DNA of 64,000 nt from CAZXPY01 sp964643435 (GCA_964643435.1 CAZXPY010000004.1:1-64000), one strand, 5' to 3'; positions 26,752 through 34,913 are shown, counted from the first letter of the stretch. The notes: generated by a model not told the origin, from the letters alone. A program made the numbers and translations.

Positions 26752-26940
26752 TTACGTAAAATGTATCAAAAGAGCTACTCCGTATCCGATCAGGAAGACG
26801 ACAACAATGAAGAAGGTTGCTATCATCTCCCCCTTGATGTCTGATTGGCCTGAAGTGCTGCTGGTCGGTTCATCATCAGTGCGATCAGTACGATCAGACC
26901 CATCTGACCCGTCCCCGTAGTCTCTGTAATACGGCATCAT
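26752..26940 (-). CDS. Acidic-tailed single-span membrane protein
   Basis: 62 aa. The first 40 or so residues are low complexity and rich in Asp, Ser, Gly and Thr (GDGSDGSDRTDRTDDEP). One C-terminal membrane helix (IATFFIVVVFLIGYGVALLI) follows. The start overlaps the stop of the upstream gene (ATGA), so translation is coupled. No function is recognised. Confidence 0.6.
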   Translation of the reverse strand: MMPYYRDYGDGSDGSDRTDRTDDEPTSSTSGQSDIKGEMIATFFIVVVFLIGYGVALLIHFT

Positions 26941-27197
26941 CTCTCTTCACTTCCTTTCCTAAATACGGTAATTAGCAAAAAAGCTAAGGCAGAAAAGAAG
27001 ACAGCGAGTACGACGTAACCAACCCAAAAAGGTAGATACATTGCCATAAGGATTAGCCCGATGATGAACGCAACCAAAAAGATGGTGATTCCAAGGGCGA
27101 TCCATCCACCACCGCTCCCTCCACCACTGCCACTGAATCTATCGTCGCGGTCTCCTGGATCTGAACCGTAATAGATATGAGAAGGTGGCATACCCAT
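26937..27197 (-). CDS. Two-span membrane protein with Gly/Ser-rich head
   Basis: 86 aa. A polar, Gly-rich N-terminus (GDRDDRFSGSGGGSGGG) is followed by two membrane helices (about 32-52 and 55-77). It has good SD spacing and sits in the same operon as its neighbours. The D/G-rich head followed by a membrane anchor also occurs in the next gene. Function unknown. Confidence 0.6.
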   Translation of the reverse strand: MGMPPSHIYYGSDPGDRDDRFSGSGGGSGGGWIALGITIFLVAFIIGLILMAMYLPFWVGYVVLAVFFSALAFLLITVFRKGSEER

Positions 27198-27234
27198 GTT
27201 TCAACTCCTCCTTCCCCAGCTTACCTGACGGATT

Positions 27235-27435
27235 CTATTGGCCACAAAACGGGCAGGTTGACCGTCCATCACCGTGATACGGCCCAGAGACCCATACTGT
27301 CTTCTCATCGTTGTGCCCACAGTGTGAGCACTTAAATGTGTACAGGTCTTCGTAGTCAACACCAGCCCTCCCTGTGTCTCCATGGTGAGTACATGTCGCC
27401 TCACCTCTACATTTGGGACATTTGACTAAGGGCAC
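27235..27435 (-). CDS. Zinc-ribbon protein, first gene of the operon
   Basis: 66 aa. It has Cys pairs CPKC (6-9), CSHC about 37 residues later and CPFC near the C-terminus, plus several His, so it probably binds one or two zinc ions. I chose the GTG at 27435 because it has an SD (AAAGGTAGG), whereas the upstream ATG candidates lie within or before the promoter (27489-27516). Role unknown. Confidence 0.65.
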   Translation of the reverse strand: MPLVKCPKCRGEATCTHHGDTGRAGVDYEDLYTFKCSHCGHNDEKTVWVSGPYHGDGRSTCPFCGQ

Positions 27436-27488
27436 TGTCGTACCTACCTTTCTCTCCCCGAATGAACTTTTATGTCTCAATTTGGTGT

Positions 27489-27516
27489 GCATAATAAGTA
27501 TACTTCTCGCTGTCAA
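27489..27516 (-). promoter_or_regulatory. Promoter of the zinc-ribbon/small membrane protein operon
   Basis: Minus strand: -35 TTGACA (27516-27511), then TTATGC (27494-27489) at 16 nt, overlapping TATTAT (27496-27491) at 14 nt. The exact -10 is uncertain. Confidence 0.55.
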
Positions 27517-27601
27517 TTTATTTAAGAGACTAAGCTTATATTTATGAAATCTTTAAGAAGGTTCAAATAACGTCCTTCTTGGCTCACTTTTTTTGCCTCA
27601 T

Positions 27602-27630
27602 TTGACAATTAAACTTTCGAATAATAATAT
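27602..27630 (+). promoter_or_regulatory. Promoter of the TPR gene
   Basis: TTGACA (27602-27607), 17-nt spacer, TAATAT (27625-27630). It is divergent from the minus-strand operon. Confidence 0.75.
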
Positions 27631-27683
27631 AAGCCTAGAATACAGCATCTATTGGGAATTCATCCAAAACAGAGGAGGGAGAA

Positions 27684-28559
27684 ATGGACCAAGGAAGACT
27701 TAGTAGTGCCGAATCTTTGGAATCTTCTGGCAACTACGATGAAGCTATTAGCGAGTACCTTATTTTGGCATCAGAGATTCCCGACGATGCCCAAGTGAGA
27801 ATCCATCTGGCCTCTTGCTATGGCCTTCGGGGAAACTTCCCAGAAGCGGAGAAGTGGGCACGTGAGGCTCTTGTTCTAGATTCGAACAGCGGACCGGCCC
27901 ACTACTATCTCGGCTGTGCATTGCGTGATCAGAGCAAACTCGGGGAGGCCTTCGTTCACCTGGAAAAAGGATGGGCCCTGTTGGAGAAGGAGTTCCTTGA
28001 GGGTCCTTGGAAGAATACTTTGGGCGGTGGGGTTGGTGTAAAACCAATGCCTATACATTTCCCACCTTTCCAAGCCAAGGTGAAAGAAGACACCGAGCGT
28101 TTCCGTTGGTTGATGCGCTTCAAAAAAGAGTACCACTGCAACACTAAGGTGCCTTTTACAGTTACCATACCGCCGGGTTTCAAACGAGTCGGTTTCTTGA
28201 GGAAAATGATTTTGAAGGCAGCCGACTACGAGGTGGAGATTGTACCTAAGAGGGGCAAATTCCCGATGCTCGGAGTCAACGTTGTCGGGAAGGTGAGTGA
28301 CGGAAGTACTGAAGCAGCACTCGAGACTGCCCGTTTCTTTCTGCAGAGATTCAGCACCCGTACACTAGGAGAGCAAACTCTACCCATACGGTATGGGCAG
28401 GCGGTGGTGATCTACTACTGTGGCAGCTTGGACGGGCTGGAGCATGGAAAAGCTTCGATTCGATGGGGAAGTTTTGAAATTCTTCTGGAGATTAAAGCTC
28501 CGGAGATCGAACCCTTCCGGAGATTCTTCGAAGATTGGGTGCAAACCCTCGAAGTGTGA
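27684..28559 (+). CDS. TPR-repeat protein with unknown C-terminal domain
   Basis: 291 aa. The N-terminal 100 or so residues hold about three tetratricopeptide repeats (GNYDEAISEYLILASEIPDDAQ; GNFPEAEKWAREALVLDSNSG; GEAFVHLEKGW). The remaining 180 or so residues are a soluble domain I cannot name. It has a strong SD (GGAGGGAG). TPRs usually mediate protein contacts. It is transcribed with the membrane protein that follows and is divergent from the zinc-ribbon operon. Confidence 0.7.
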   Translation: MDQGRLSSAESLESSGNYDEAISEYLILASEIPDDAQVRIHLASCYGLRGNFPEAEKWAREALVLDSNSGPAHYYLGCALRDQSKLGEAFVHLEKGWALLEKEFLEGPWKNTLGGGVGVKPMPIHFPPFQAKVKEDTERFRWLMRFKKEYHCNTKVPFTVTIPPGFKRVGFLRKMILKAADYEVEIVPKRGKFPMLGVNVVGKVSDGSTEAALETARFFLQRFSTRTLGEQTLPIRYGQAVVIYYCGSLDGLEHGKASIRWGSFEILLEIKAPEIEPFRRFFEDWVQTLEV

Positions 28560-28572
28560 AGGAGGAGAAAGA

Positions 28573-28971
28573 GTGTTACAGAAAAATAGCATACCCTATC
28601 CAGTCTGGATATTCGCAACAACTGCTTTGACACTTGTCATTCTTCTTGCTGCAATTAGGTATGCTGATTTTTCAAGGTCACTTAGTTGGTTTGGTACAGC
28701 GGCTTTGATAATCGCTTTGACTAATAGGTTAATAAACTTCACAAGTTTCGTAAATTTTTATCTGGAAACACTCACGCCTTTAGGAAGAAAGTCGCCGGTG
28801 ACAATATTAAGTGTAAATATTGGGCCGGTTTTCCTAGTAACGACGCTTGTTCTCTACGGAAAGTGGGACAACCCGTTTACGTGGATTACATGTATAGTAT
28901 TTTCATTGTTTTTTATCACTCCGCTAATCCTTCTAGTTAATATGACGTCTGATTCGAGGAGATGGAGGTAG
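28573..28971 (+). CDS. Polytopic membrane protein, unknown function
   Basis: 132 aa from a GTG with a perfect SD (GGAGGAG). It has four hydrophobic segments (about 11-30, 38-55, 75-93, 103-122). It follows the TPR gene by 13 nt and ends before a terminator. I do not recognise a family. The GTG start is preferred because the longer open frame overlaps the TPR gene extensively. Confidence 0.6.
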   Translation: MLQKNSIPYPVWIFATTALTLVILLAAIRYADFSRSLSWFGTAALIIALTNRLINFTSFVNFYLETLTPLGRKSPVTILSVNIGPVFLVTTLVLYGKWDNPFTWITCIVFSLFFITPLILLVNMTSDSRRWR

Positions 28972-29011
28972 AGCAATTTGAAAGGGAGGGTAGGATATAG
29001 CAAGTGCTATT

Positions 29012-29043
29012 GAGGACGACCTTAAAATCGTCCTCTTCTTTTT
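29012..29043 (+). terminator. Rho-independent terminator
   Basis: GAGGACGA pairs with TCGTCCTC, followed by TTCTTTTT. Confidence 0.85.
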
Positions 29044-29133
29044 ACAAGCAAGAATAGCTATTTAAGAAACGCTGAATTTCACACAAACCAGAGAGTTTGA
29101 AAGCTGTTACAAACTCCTTTCTTAAAAAAGAAA

Positions 29134-29730
29134 TCATTCAACAGTAACTTTTTCAATAACATCACCGACTTGGATTTTATCAACAACGTCCATTCCGTTA
29201 ACAACTTTGCCGAAGATAGTGTAGCTTTTCGGTAGGGGAACGGGGGAGAGCATTATGAAGAATTGGCTACCGTTTGTATTTGGACCAGAATTTGCCATCG
29301 CGACAATACCTCGTTCGTACTCTTTTGTAACCGGTTCATCCTCAAATTGGTACCCAGGTCCGCCAGTACCGTCGCCATTTGGATCACCGCCTTGAATAAC
29401 AAATCTTTCTTCCCGGCGGTGAAAAGTAAGACCATCATAAAAACCTTCTTTTGAGAGGAAAATAAAATTACTAGTTGCTTTCGGAGCTTCGGAGCCAAGA
29501 AGTTCAATAAGAATATCGCCTTTAGCGGTTTTTATTGAGGCGCGTCTATTTTTTAATTCGCTCTCTGTTAAAACACCAGGAAATTTATCGTAGCTTCTCA
29601 TTAGCATTGGTTGAGCAGGTTGGGTTGATTCCTTTATTTGGGTTGTTTCTTTCCTTTGGTTAGAATTTAAGAAAAATACAAAAGCAGCGATGATGACAAA
29701 AAATCCAACTAACCAGAAAACTAATTTCAT
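29134..29730 (-). CDS. Cyclophilin-type peptidyl-prolyl isomerase
   Basis: 198 aa. It has an N-terminal membrane anchor (KLVFWLVGFFVIIAAFVFFL) and a cyclophilin domain from about residue 60, with FHRREERFVIQGGDPNG, YQFEDE and MANSGPNTNGSQFFI. It is probably an extracytoplasmic folding helper. It lies 3 nt after lon on the same strand. Confidence 0.92.
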   Translation of the reverse strand: MKLVFWLVGFFVIIAAFVFFLNSNQRKETTQIKESTQPAQPMLMRSYDKFPGVLTESELKNRRASIKTAKGDILIELLGSEAPKATSNFIFLSKEGFYDGLTFHRREERFVIQGGDPNGDGTGGPGYQFEDEPVTKEYERGIVAMANSGPNTNGSQFFIMLSPVPLPKSYTIFGKVVNGMDVVDKIQVGDVIEKVTVE

Positions 29731-29733
29731 AGA

Positions 29734-32127
29734 TTAGGCAGTGGGATAGGTAACTGAAGGCTTTTTTTCACGTAGTAGTTTAATTTTTTTCGAAGAAGGG
29801 ATCTCTTCAAGGGCAACTGGCAAAACCTCATCAATGTGTTCAACGAAAATAAATTTTAAATCTTTTTTAGTTTTAGCATTAATTTCTTCTAAATCCCTTT
29901 TATTATTCTTAGGTAAGATAATAATGTTTAACCCAGCGCGGTGGGCGGCAAGCACTTTTTCTTTAACTCCACCGATTTCAAGAATTTTTCCCCGAAGGGT
30001 CATTTCTCCAGTCATACTAACTTCCTTTCTTACCGGAACTTTCAAAATTGCACTTATTAAAGCGATAGCCATAGTAATTCCAGCACTAGGCCCATCTTTG
30101 GGTATTGCCCCAGAGGGGACGTGAATATGAACATCTTTGTCCTTGTAGAAATTTTCAGCAATTCCAAGTTCAGAGGCTTTTGAACGAGCGTAGGAAACAG
30201 CGGCCTGGGCACTTTCTTTCATTACATCACCTAAATGTCCGGTTAAAATTAAATTTCCCTTCCCAGCCATAAGAGTAGCTTCGACACTTAATACGTCTCC
30301 ACCCGCCTCTGTCCAGGCCAGTCCAGTGGCAACCCCGATTTCATTTTTCTTTTCCGCTACCCAGGAATAAAACTTTTCAGCACCGAGGAACTTATTGACA
30401 ATACCTTTGGTAATTTTTAGAGATCTAATTTTATTATCAGCTATTTTTCTTGTTACCTTACGACAAATTGCGGCGAGTTCTCTTTCCAAACTCCGTACGC
30501 CCGCTTCCCTGGTATAGTAGCGAATTATGTATTTTATCGTTTCGTCGGCAAATTGAATTTGTTTATTGGTCAGACCATGAGCTTGAAGTTGTTTTGGAAT
30601 TAAAAATTCCTTTCCAATGTGAAATTTTTCTTCCTCGGTATAACCGGGAAACTCAATTACTTCCATTCGATCCCGAAGAGCCGGAGGAATTGTATCTAAG
30701 ATATTGGCGGTGGTGATGAACATTACGTCTGATAAATCAAACGGAACTTCAAGATAATGATCGCTGAATCCACTGTTTTGTTCAGGATCCAAAGCCTCGA
30801 GTAAAGCGGCGCTAGGATCTCCTCTAAAATCAAACCCTAACTTATCAATCTCATCCAACATAAATATTGGGTTCTTAGTAGCCGCGTCTTTAACTCCTTG
30901 AATAATTCTTCCCGGTAATGCGCCAACGTAAGTACGCCGGTGACCTCTTATTTCAGCTTCGTCGCGTATTCCACCTAAAGATACTTTGACGAATTTACGA
31001 TTCAAAGATCTGGCAATAGATTTTCCGATCGAAGTTTTACCGACTCCTGGAGGCCCAACAAAACAAATTATTGGTCCTTTTATTTTTCCAGTTAGTTTCT
31101 GTACTGCCAAATATTCAAGTATTCTTTCCTTAACTTTTTTCAAGCCATAATGATCTTCATCTAAAATTTTCTCCGCTTCGCTAATATTAATCTTTGACTC
31201 GCTTTTTTTACTCCAAGGCAAAGCTACTAACCAATCTAAGTAAGTACGTAGGTAGGAAACTTCAGGAGAAAAAGGAGGCATTTTTTTAAGACGATCTAGC
31301 TCCTTAAGAGCTTTAGCTTGAACTTCGCCAGTCATCCCGGCCGCTTTTATTTGTTTTTCTAAATCAGCAAATTCTTCTTTTTCTTCTCTAATCCCAAGTT
31401 CTTTTTCGATAGTTTTTAGCTGTTCCCTCAAGAAGGCTTCTTTAGCGCCTTTTCCAATTTCTTCGACAGTTTTATCTTGTATTTGACGGGCCGCTTTTAG
31501 AATCGAGATTTCTCTCGCTAAATACTGATTAACCAACTCTACTCTCGCTCGATAATCAGGAGTTTCTAAAAGTTTTTGTTTTTCACTTGATTTAAGATCT
31601 AAATTAAAAATAATTAGGTCTAAAGTTCTTAAAGGGTTAGAAGTATCGAAAATAGCGGGGAGGATCTCAATCGGAATTGCTTTGCCTAAGGAAATACAAT
31701 ATTTAAATTGTTCAATAACCGTTCTAGAGAGTTCCTCGAGTTCGGGAGTACTGATATATATTTCGGGTATCTCCTCAATTTCAACTTCAAAGAAATTTTC
31801 TTGGCGGCTAAATCCTAAAATCTTAGCTCTTGTTTCGCCTTCTACCAGTATATTAATTACGCCTTCTGGTAATCTTTGGACTTGAGTTATTTTTGAAATT
31901 GTGCCGATAGTGTAGAGATCGTCTTCGAGGGGATCATCAACATCCTTATTTTTTTGCATTATCATTAGAACTTTCTTATCGGCTAAAAGAGCCTGCTCTA
32001 GTGCCTTAACGCTTTTTTCTCTTTTTAAGGAAATAGGGATCACGCTTTGCGGAAAAATAACGACGTCTCTAACCGGAATTAAGGGTAGTTTTTTATCGTT
32101 TATATTCTCGTTCATGGTTGGTATCAT
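29734..32127 (-). CDS. lon: ATP-dependent protease Lon
   Basis: 797 aa. It has the N-terminal substrate domain (KLPLIPVRDVVIFPQ), AAA+ module with Walker A GPPGVGKTS and IFMLDEIDKLG, and a C-terminal serine protease domain with the catalytic Ser in PKDGPSAG and Lys in IGGVKEKVLAAHRAG. It degrades damaged and regulatory proteins in the cytoplasm. An ATG 12 nt downstream (32115) is an equally possible start. Confidence 0.97.
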   Translation of the reverse strand: MIPTMNENINDKKLPLIPVRDVVIFPQSVIPISLKREKSVKALEQALLADKKVLMIMQKNKDVDDPLEDDLYTIGTISKITQVQRLPEGVINILVEGETRAKILGFSRQENFFEVEIEEIPEIYISTPELEELSRTVIEQFKYCISLGKAIPIEILPAIFDTSNPLRTLDLIIFNLDLKSSEKQKLLETPDYRARVELVNQYLAREISILKAARQIQDKTVEEIGKGAKEAFLREQLKTIEKELGIREEKEEFADLEKQIKAAGMTGEVQAKALKELDRLKKMPPFSPEVSYLRTYLDWLVALPWSKKSESKINISEAEKILDEDHYGLKKVKERILEYLAVQKLTGKIKGPIICFVGPPGVGKTSIGKSIARSLNRKFVKVSLGGIRDEAEIRGHRRTYVGALPGRIIQGVKDAATKNPIFMLDEIDKLGFDFRGDPSAALLEALDPEQNSGFSDHYLEVPFDLSDVMFITTANILDTIPPALRDRMEVIEFPGYTEEEKFHIGKEFLIPKQLQAHGLTNKQIQFADETIKYIIRYYTREAGVRSLERELAAICRKVTRKIADNKIRSLKITKGIVNKFLGAEKFYSWVAEKKNEIGVATGLAWTEAGGDVLSVEATLMAGKGNLILTGHLGDVMKESAQAAVSYARSKASELGIAENFYKDKDVHIHVPSGAIPKDGPSAGITMAIALISAILKVPVRKEVSMTGEMTLRGKILEIGGVKEKVLAAHRAGLNIIILPKNNKRDLEEINAKTKKDLKFIFVEHIDEVLPVALEEIPSSKKIKLLREKKPSVTYPTA

Positions 32128-32163
32128 TTTAGCATACTAGTCAAGAGATTGCTAACTATTGGT

Positions 32164-32239
32164 TGGGGTGGTGGACGGGATTCGAACCCGCAACCGTTAG
32201 GTCCACAACCTAGCGCTCTACCATTGAGCTACCACCACC
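32164..32239 (-). tRNA. tRNA-His (GUG)
   Basis: It has the extra G-1, acceptor GTGGTGG/CCACCAC, discriminator C, anticodon loop TTGTGGA and an encoded CCA. Confidence 0.93.
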
Positions 32240-32240
32240 A

Positions 32241-32317
32241 TGGTACGCCTGAAGGGACTCGAACCCCCAACCTGATGGTCCGAAGCCATCCGCTCTATCC
32301 AATTGAGCTACAGGCGC
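32241..32317 (-). tRNA. tRNA-Arg (UCG)
   Basis: Acceptor GCGCCTG/CAGGCGT, stem-loop GATGG-CTTCGGA-CCATC, T-loop TTCGAGT, CCA encoded. Confidence 0.93.
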
Positions 32318-32321
32318 TTAT

Positions 32322-32395
32322 TGGAGCGGGATAGGGGAGTTGAACCCCTGTCTTCGCATTGGAAGGGCGATATTGAGCCGCTCAACTAATCCCGC
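32322..32395 (-). tRNA. tRNA-Gly (UCC)
   Basis: Acceptor GCGGGAT/ATCCCGC, discriminator T, loop CTTCCAA (TCC), T-loop TTCAACT, CCA encoded. Confidence 0.9.
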
Positions 32396-32443
32396 GAAAA
32401 ATAATAATGGGTTAATTTTACCATAAAAAAGAAGAATTGAAAA

Positions 32444-33016
32444 CTAAAGAGGGTTGTTTTGAGGAGTTATCTGCGAAAGTAAGACACCTTCGATAATCAA
32501 ACCCTTGTGGACAAATTCTGTTTCTAGCTCTTGTTTGATTTGATGTTCGATGTCATGTCTTTTATTTGTCAAATCAACTAAGGAAAAACGGGAAATAGCA
32601 CTTCTTATCCGTGAGCGGGATACTGGTCTTACAATTTTGGAAACAAATTCTTCGCCGATATTTTCCCATAAAGAAACAACGCTTTCCCGATTGATTTTTA
32701 TCAATAGCGTACCTTCGAGTACAAGATTTTTATTATCAGCGGTTACAGCATTTATTGGCTCATCTCCCAATGCTTCTTTATTCTGGTCTAAATTGAATCC
32801 GCCTCTTATAGTATATTCAAGGGTTTGGGCGTTAAATAGTTTTACAGTTTGCCAGAAAGGAATTTTAAAATGAAGCCCTGAACCCCAGACATTTTTCAAG
32901 ACCCCTCGTCCCCAATCGTAAACGCAAGCTACGTGTCCGGGCGGAACATTGACAAAAAAACCGCCGACCACTTCGTCAACCAAAAAAGAAACCACTAGTT
33001 TATCAAAAGCAGCCAT
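32444..33016 (-). CDS. SPFH/Band-7 domain protein
   Basis: 190 aa consisting almost entirely of a Band-7 domain: PPGHVACVYDWGRGVLKNVWGSGLHFKIPFWQTV, then RSRIRSAISRFSLVDLTNKRHDIEHQIK. There is no long C-terminal coiled coil. Prohibitin-like proteins form rings on membranes. The N-terminus is only weakly hydrophobic. It lies 3 nt after the YidC-like gene, which may hint at a membrane quality-control role (inference). Confidence 0.8.
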   Translation of the reverse strand: MAAFDKLVVSFLVDEVVGGFFVNVPPGHVACVYDWGRGVLKNVWGSGLHFKIPFWQTVKLFNAQTLEYTIRGGFNLDQNKEALGDEPINAVTADNKNLVLEGTLLIKINRESVVSLWENIGEEFVSKIVRPVSRSRIRSAISRFSLVDLTNKRHDIEHQIKQELETEFVHKGLIIEGVLLSQITPQNNPL

Positions 33017-33019
33017 TAT

Positions 33020-33727
33020 TTAATTTTCCTTATTATTCCTTGCTAATTGTACTACCGCCCGTAGAAATAAGCTAAAAATAACTGAAACGCTAATAAATAT
33101 TGCTTTAGCTGACGGTAATATTACTAATAGTATAAAGGTAAAAAGGCTTAAAAGCAAGGGAAACCATTTTTCACTAAATTTTTTAATAACAATATTTTTT
33201 TTGGCATTGTATTCAATTACTTGTTCAATAAATAGAACAGAAGCGGCAAAAAAACTTAAAATGTAACTGCTTTTAGTAAGATCAAAACTGAAGAAAATTG
33301 TGTTAATTGAACTTGGATGAGGTACAAAAAAATAAAGAGTCGCGAAAGAGGAGGGTTTTAATCCGACTTGTAAAACCTGATAATTTGCGGCCAAAAAAAG
33401 GAGCTGGGCAACCACAGCGTAAAATTCAGCGTAAGGATGAACGTCTTTTCCTTTTAACAGAGCGGTAATTGCGTTTCTTCTTTCTTTTTCACTAAGGGTT
33501 TTATCAGTTTCAATTTTTTGAATTTGGGGTGATAAAGATTCTAAAATTGCATCAGTTTTTAAACCACGTAGGGAAAAATATAAAAAAAGGAATCTTATTA
33601 GAATTGCAATACCGACAATTGCCCAACCGTAATTTGGACCAGGGGTAAGATGGTAAATAAAAACAATTAAGTTATAAGTTGGTCGGTAAAAAAATTCGGT
33701 CCAAATAAACGCAATTAAATCAGTCAC
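33020..33727 (-). CDS. YidC/Oxa1-like membrane insertase
   Basis: 235 aa with five or so membrane segments and the YidC-type layout: an N-terminal helix, a hydrophilic hairpin (ILESLSPQIQKIETDKTLSEKERRNAI..LLKGKDVHPYAEF) and C-terminal helices. The start ...RPTYNLIVFIYHLTPGPNYGWAIVGIAILIR matches the family. It inserts proteins into the membrane. It is short, like many Gram-positive-type homologues. Confidence 0.8.
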   Translation of the reverse strand: MTDLIAFIWTEFFYRPTYNLIVFIYHLTPGPNYGWAIVGIAILIRFLFLYFSLRGLKTDAILESLSPQIQKIETDKTLSEKERRNAITALLKGKDVHPYAEFYAVVAQLLFLAANYQVLQVGLKPSSFATLYFFVPHPSSINTIFFSFDLTKSSYILSFFAASVLFIEQVIEYNAKKNIVIKKFSEKWFPLLLSLFTFILLVILPSAKAIFISVSVIFSLFLRAVVQLARNNKEN

Positions 33728-33773
33728 CTAGAAATATTATACCTCTGGTAAATTGTAGACTAAATTAATTTTC

Positions 33774-33802
33774 TTGACAATTAGCTTTCTCTTTTATATA
33801 TT
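33774..33802 (+). promoter_or_regulatory. Promoter of the receiver-protein leader
   Basis: TTGACA (33774-33779), 17-nt spacer, TATATT (33797-33802). Predicted transcription start near 33809. Confidence 0.75.
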
Positions 33803-33848
33803 CAAATTGAGGGCTATTGTAATATTAGATTTGCCTGCTTTAGGTACA

Positions 33849-33879
33849 ACGGCTCAATGCTCTTTGAGTCGTTTTTTGA
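33849..33879 (+). terminator. Terminator-like hairpin before the receiver gene
   Basis: AACGGCTCAA pairs with TTGAGTCGTT, followed by TTTT. It lies between the promoter and the ATG at 33885, so it is either an attenuator or the end of a leader RNA of about 70 nt. Confidence 0.65.
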
Positions 33880-33884
33880 TAATT

Positions 33885-34271
33885 ATGGCAAAGATACTTC
33901 TTGTTGAGAAAGAAAAAAATCTTATGGAGTTGTATCGAGAAATAATCGAAAGAGTGGGTTATGATATTGTAATCGCGAACGACGGAGGAGTTGCTTTTAA
34001 AAAGGCTCTGGGGGAGAAATTCATTGCCGCGATTACTGATATACCAAAACAAGAAACTCTTGAATTTATTAAAAACATTAGAAGACAACCAGAAACTATT
34101 ATTTCGACAATTCCGATTCTGGTAATTATGGAGGATAACTCTGACACAAGCGCTGATTATATCGATTATGGAGCGACTAGATGTTTGTATAAATTCCCCT
34201 CCTCTGGAGAGAAATTAGTCTCGGCCCTTAAAGAAATTATTCAAATCGTAAAATTCCCCAAAAATAAATAA
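33885..34271 (+). CDS. Receiver-domain protein (divergent)
   Basis: 128 aa CheY-like fold starting MAKILLVEKEKN. Normal receivers have an Asp pair after the first strand; here the residues are Glu (EKE). The acceptor Asp appears kept in AITDIPKQET, and the Lys in CLYKFP is present. No kinase lies next to it. The start at 33885 is the family-like N-terminus, just after the terminator hairpin. Phosphorylation may be weak or absent. Confidence 0.75.
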   Translation: MAKILLVEKEKNLMELYREIIERVGYDIVIANDGGVAFKKALGEKFIAAITDIPKQETLEFIKNIRRQPETIISTIPILVIMEDNSDTSADYIDYGATRCLYKFPSSGEKLVSALKEIIQIVKFPKNK

Positions 34272-34442
34272 TTAAGATTTGCGCATATAATCAACTACAA
34301 CTGCCACAACCATTATAATAAAGCCTAGTAAAGCGTTGTTTAGGGCTGGTACCAAAGCCACCAAGAAAATCCCTAGTCCTAATCCGAAAAGGCTATGCAT
34401 TACTGCATGAGGTTTAAAACACTCTTTTAACTTATCGCTCAC
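34272..34442 (-). CDS. Small two-span membrane protein
   Basis: 56 aa starting from a GTG with a textbook SD (AAGGAGGTGATA). It has two hydrophobic segments (about 16-33 and 37-52). Its stop abuts the stop of the receiver gene. Too short for family recognition. Confidence 0.6.
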   Translation of the reverse strand: MSDKLKECFKPHAVMHSLFGLGLGIFLVALVPALNNALLGFIIMVVAVVVDYMRKS

Positions 34443-34523
34443 AATATATCACCTCCTTCGTTAACAATTTAATTAAATTGTAGATGTTTTGAATCGTTTA
34501 GTCTAGGGGAAAATGGAGTTTCG

Positions 34524-34538
34524 CCACGTTTTACGTGG
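34524..34538. repeat. ACGTTTTACGT hairpin near tRNA-Phe
   Basis: CCACGTTTTACGTGG, nearly identical to the hairpins around tRNA-Glu. Confidence 0.55.
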
Positions 34539-34554
34539 TGCCGGAGAACGGAAT
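34536..34554 (-). pseudogene. Duplicated 3' end of tRNA-Phe
   Basis: Nineteen bases including the CCA end (TGGTGCCGGAGAACGGAAT on the plus strand), identical to 34641-34659. A palindromic insert of about 86 bp lies between the two copies. Confidence 0.75.
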
Positions 34555-34556
34555 AA

Positions 34557-34609
34557 GATCGCTCGTATTCTATGCCTCCTCGACTCCGCTCAGAGCCGAA
34601 TACTGCGCG
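34557..34609 (-). repeat. tRNA-associated palindrome, type A, copy 2
   Basis: Same consensus as 98-160: CGCAGTATTCGGCT on one side and GGCATAGAATACGAGC on the other, reading on the minus strand. The flanking AACGGA..TCCGTT arms extend the hairpin. Confidence 0.65.
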
Positions 34610-34640
34610 TCTTTATCCGTTCTGTCACCAAGTTTAAGCT

Positions 34641-34715
34641 TGGTGCCGGAGAACGGAATCGAACCGCTGACGCTCCGCTCTTCAGGCGGACGCTCTACCA
34701 CTGAGCTACTCCGGC
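34641..34715 (-). tRNA. tRNA-Phe (GAA)
   Basis: Acceptor GCCGGAG/CTCCGGC, stem-loop TCCGC-CTGAAGA-GCGGA, T-loop TTCGATT, CCA encoded. Confidence 0.92.
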
Positions 34716-34731
34716 TTAGTCTCTTTAATAA

Positions 34732-34777
34732 TGGTGGGCACTGTAGGATTTGAACCTACGACCTCCTCGGTGTAGTA
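34732..34777 (-). pseudogene. 3' half of a broken tRNA-Val
   Basis: Same 3' sequence as the intact tRNA-Val at 34836 (T-arm, CAGTGCCC-A-CCA) up to the anticodon stem, where it changes into the spacer repeat at 34773-34828. Confidence 0.75.
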
Positions 34778-34828
34778 TGCTACGTATCTTCAGAATTTGC
34801 AATTCCTCAGCTACTCTCACATCCTGCG
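34773..34828 (-). repeat. tRNA-associated repeat, type C, copy 1
   Basis: On the minus strand it starts CGCAGGATGTGAGAGTA and ends GAAGATACGTAGCATACTA. It lies between intact tRNA-Val and a tRNA-Val 3' half. The repeat at 51454-51511 shares the same start and end motifs and the same position relative to tRNA-Leu. Confidence 0.7.
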
Positions 34829-34835
34829 AAAATTC

Positions 34836-34913
34836 TGGTGGGCACTGTAGGATTTGAACCTACGACCTCTTCGGTGTAAACGAAGCGCTCTGGACCAACT
34901 GAGCTAAGTGCCC
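34836..34913 (-). tRNA. tRNA-Val (UAC)
   Basis: Acceptor GGGCACT/AGTGCCC, stem-loop CTTCG-TTTACAC-CGAAG, T-loop TTCAAAT, CCA encoded. An 11-bp inverted repeat (CCAGAATTTTC / GAAAATTCTGG) encloses the gene. Confidence 0.93.
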
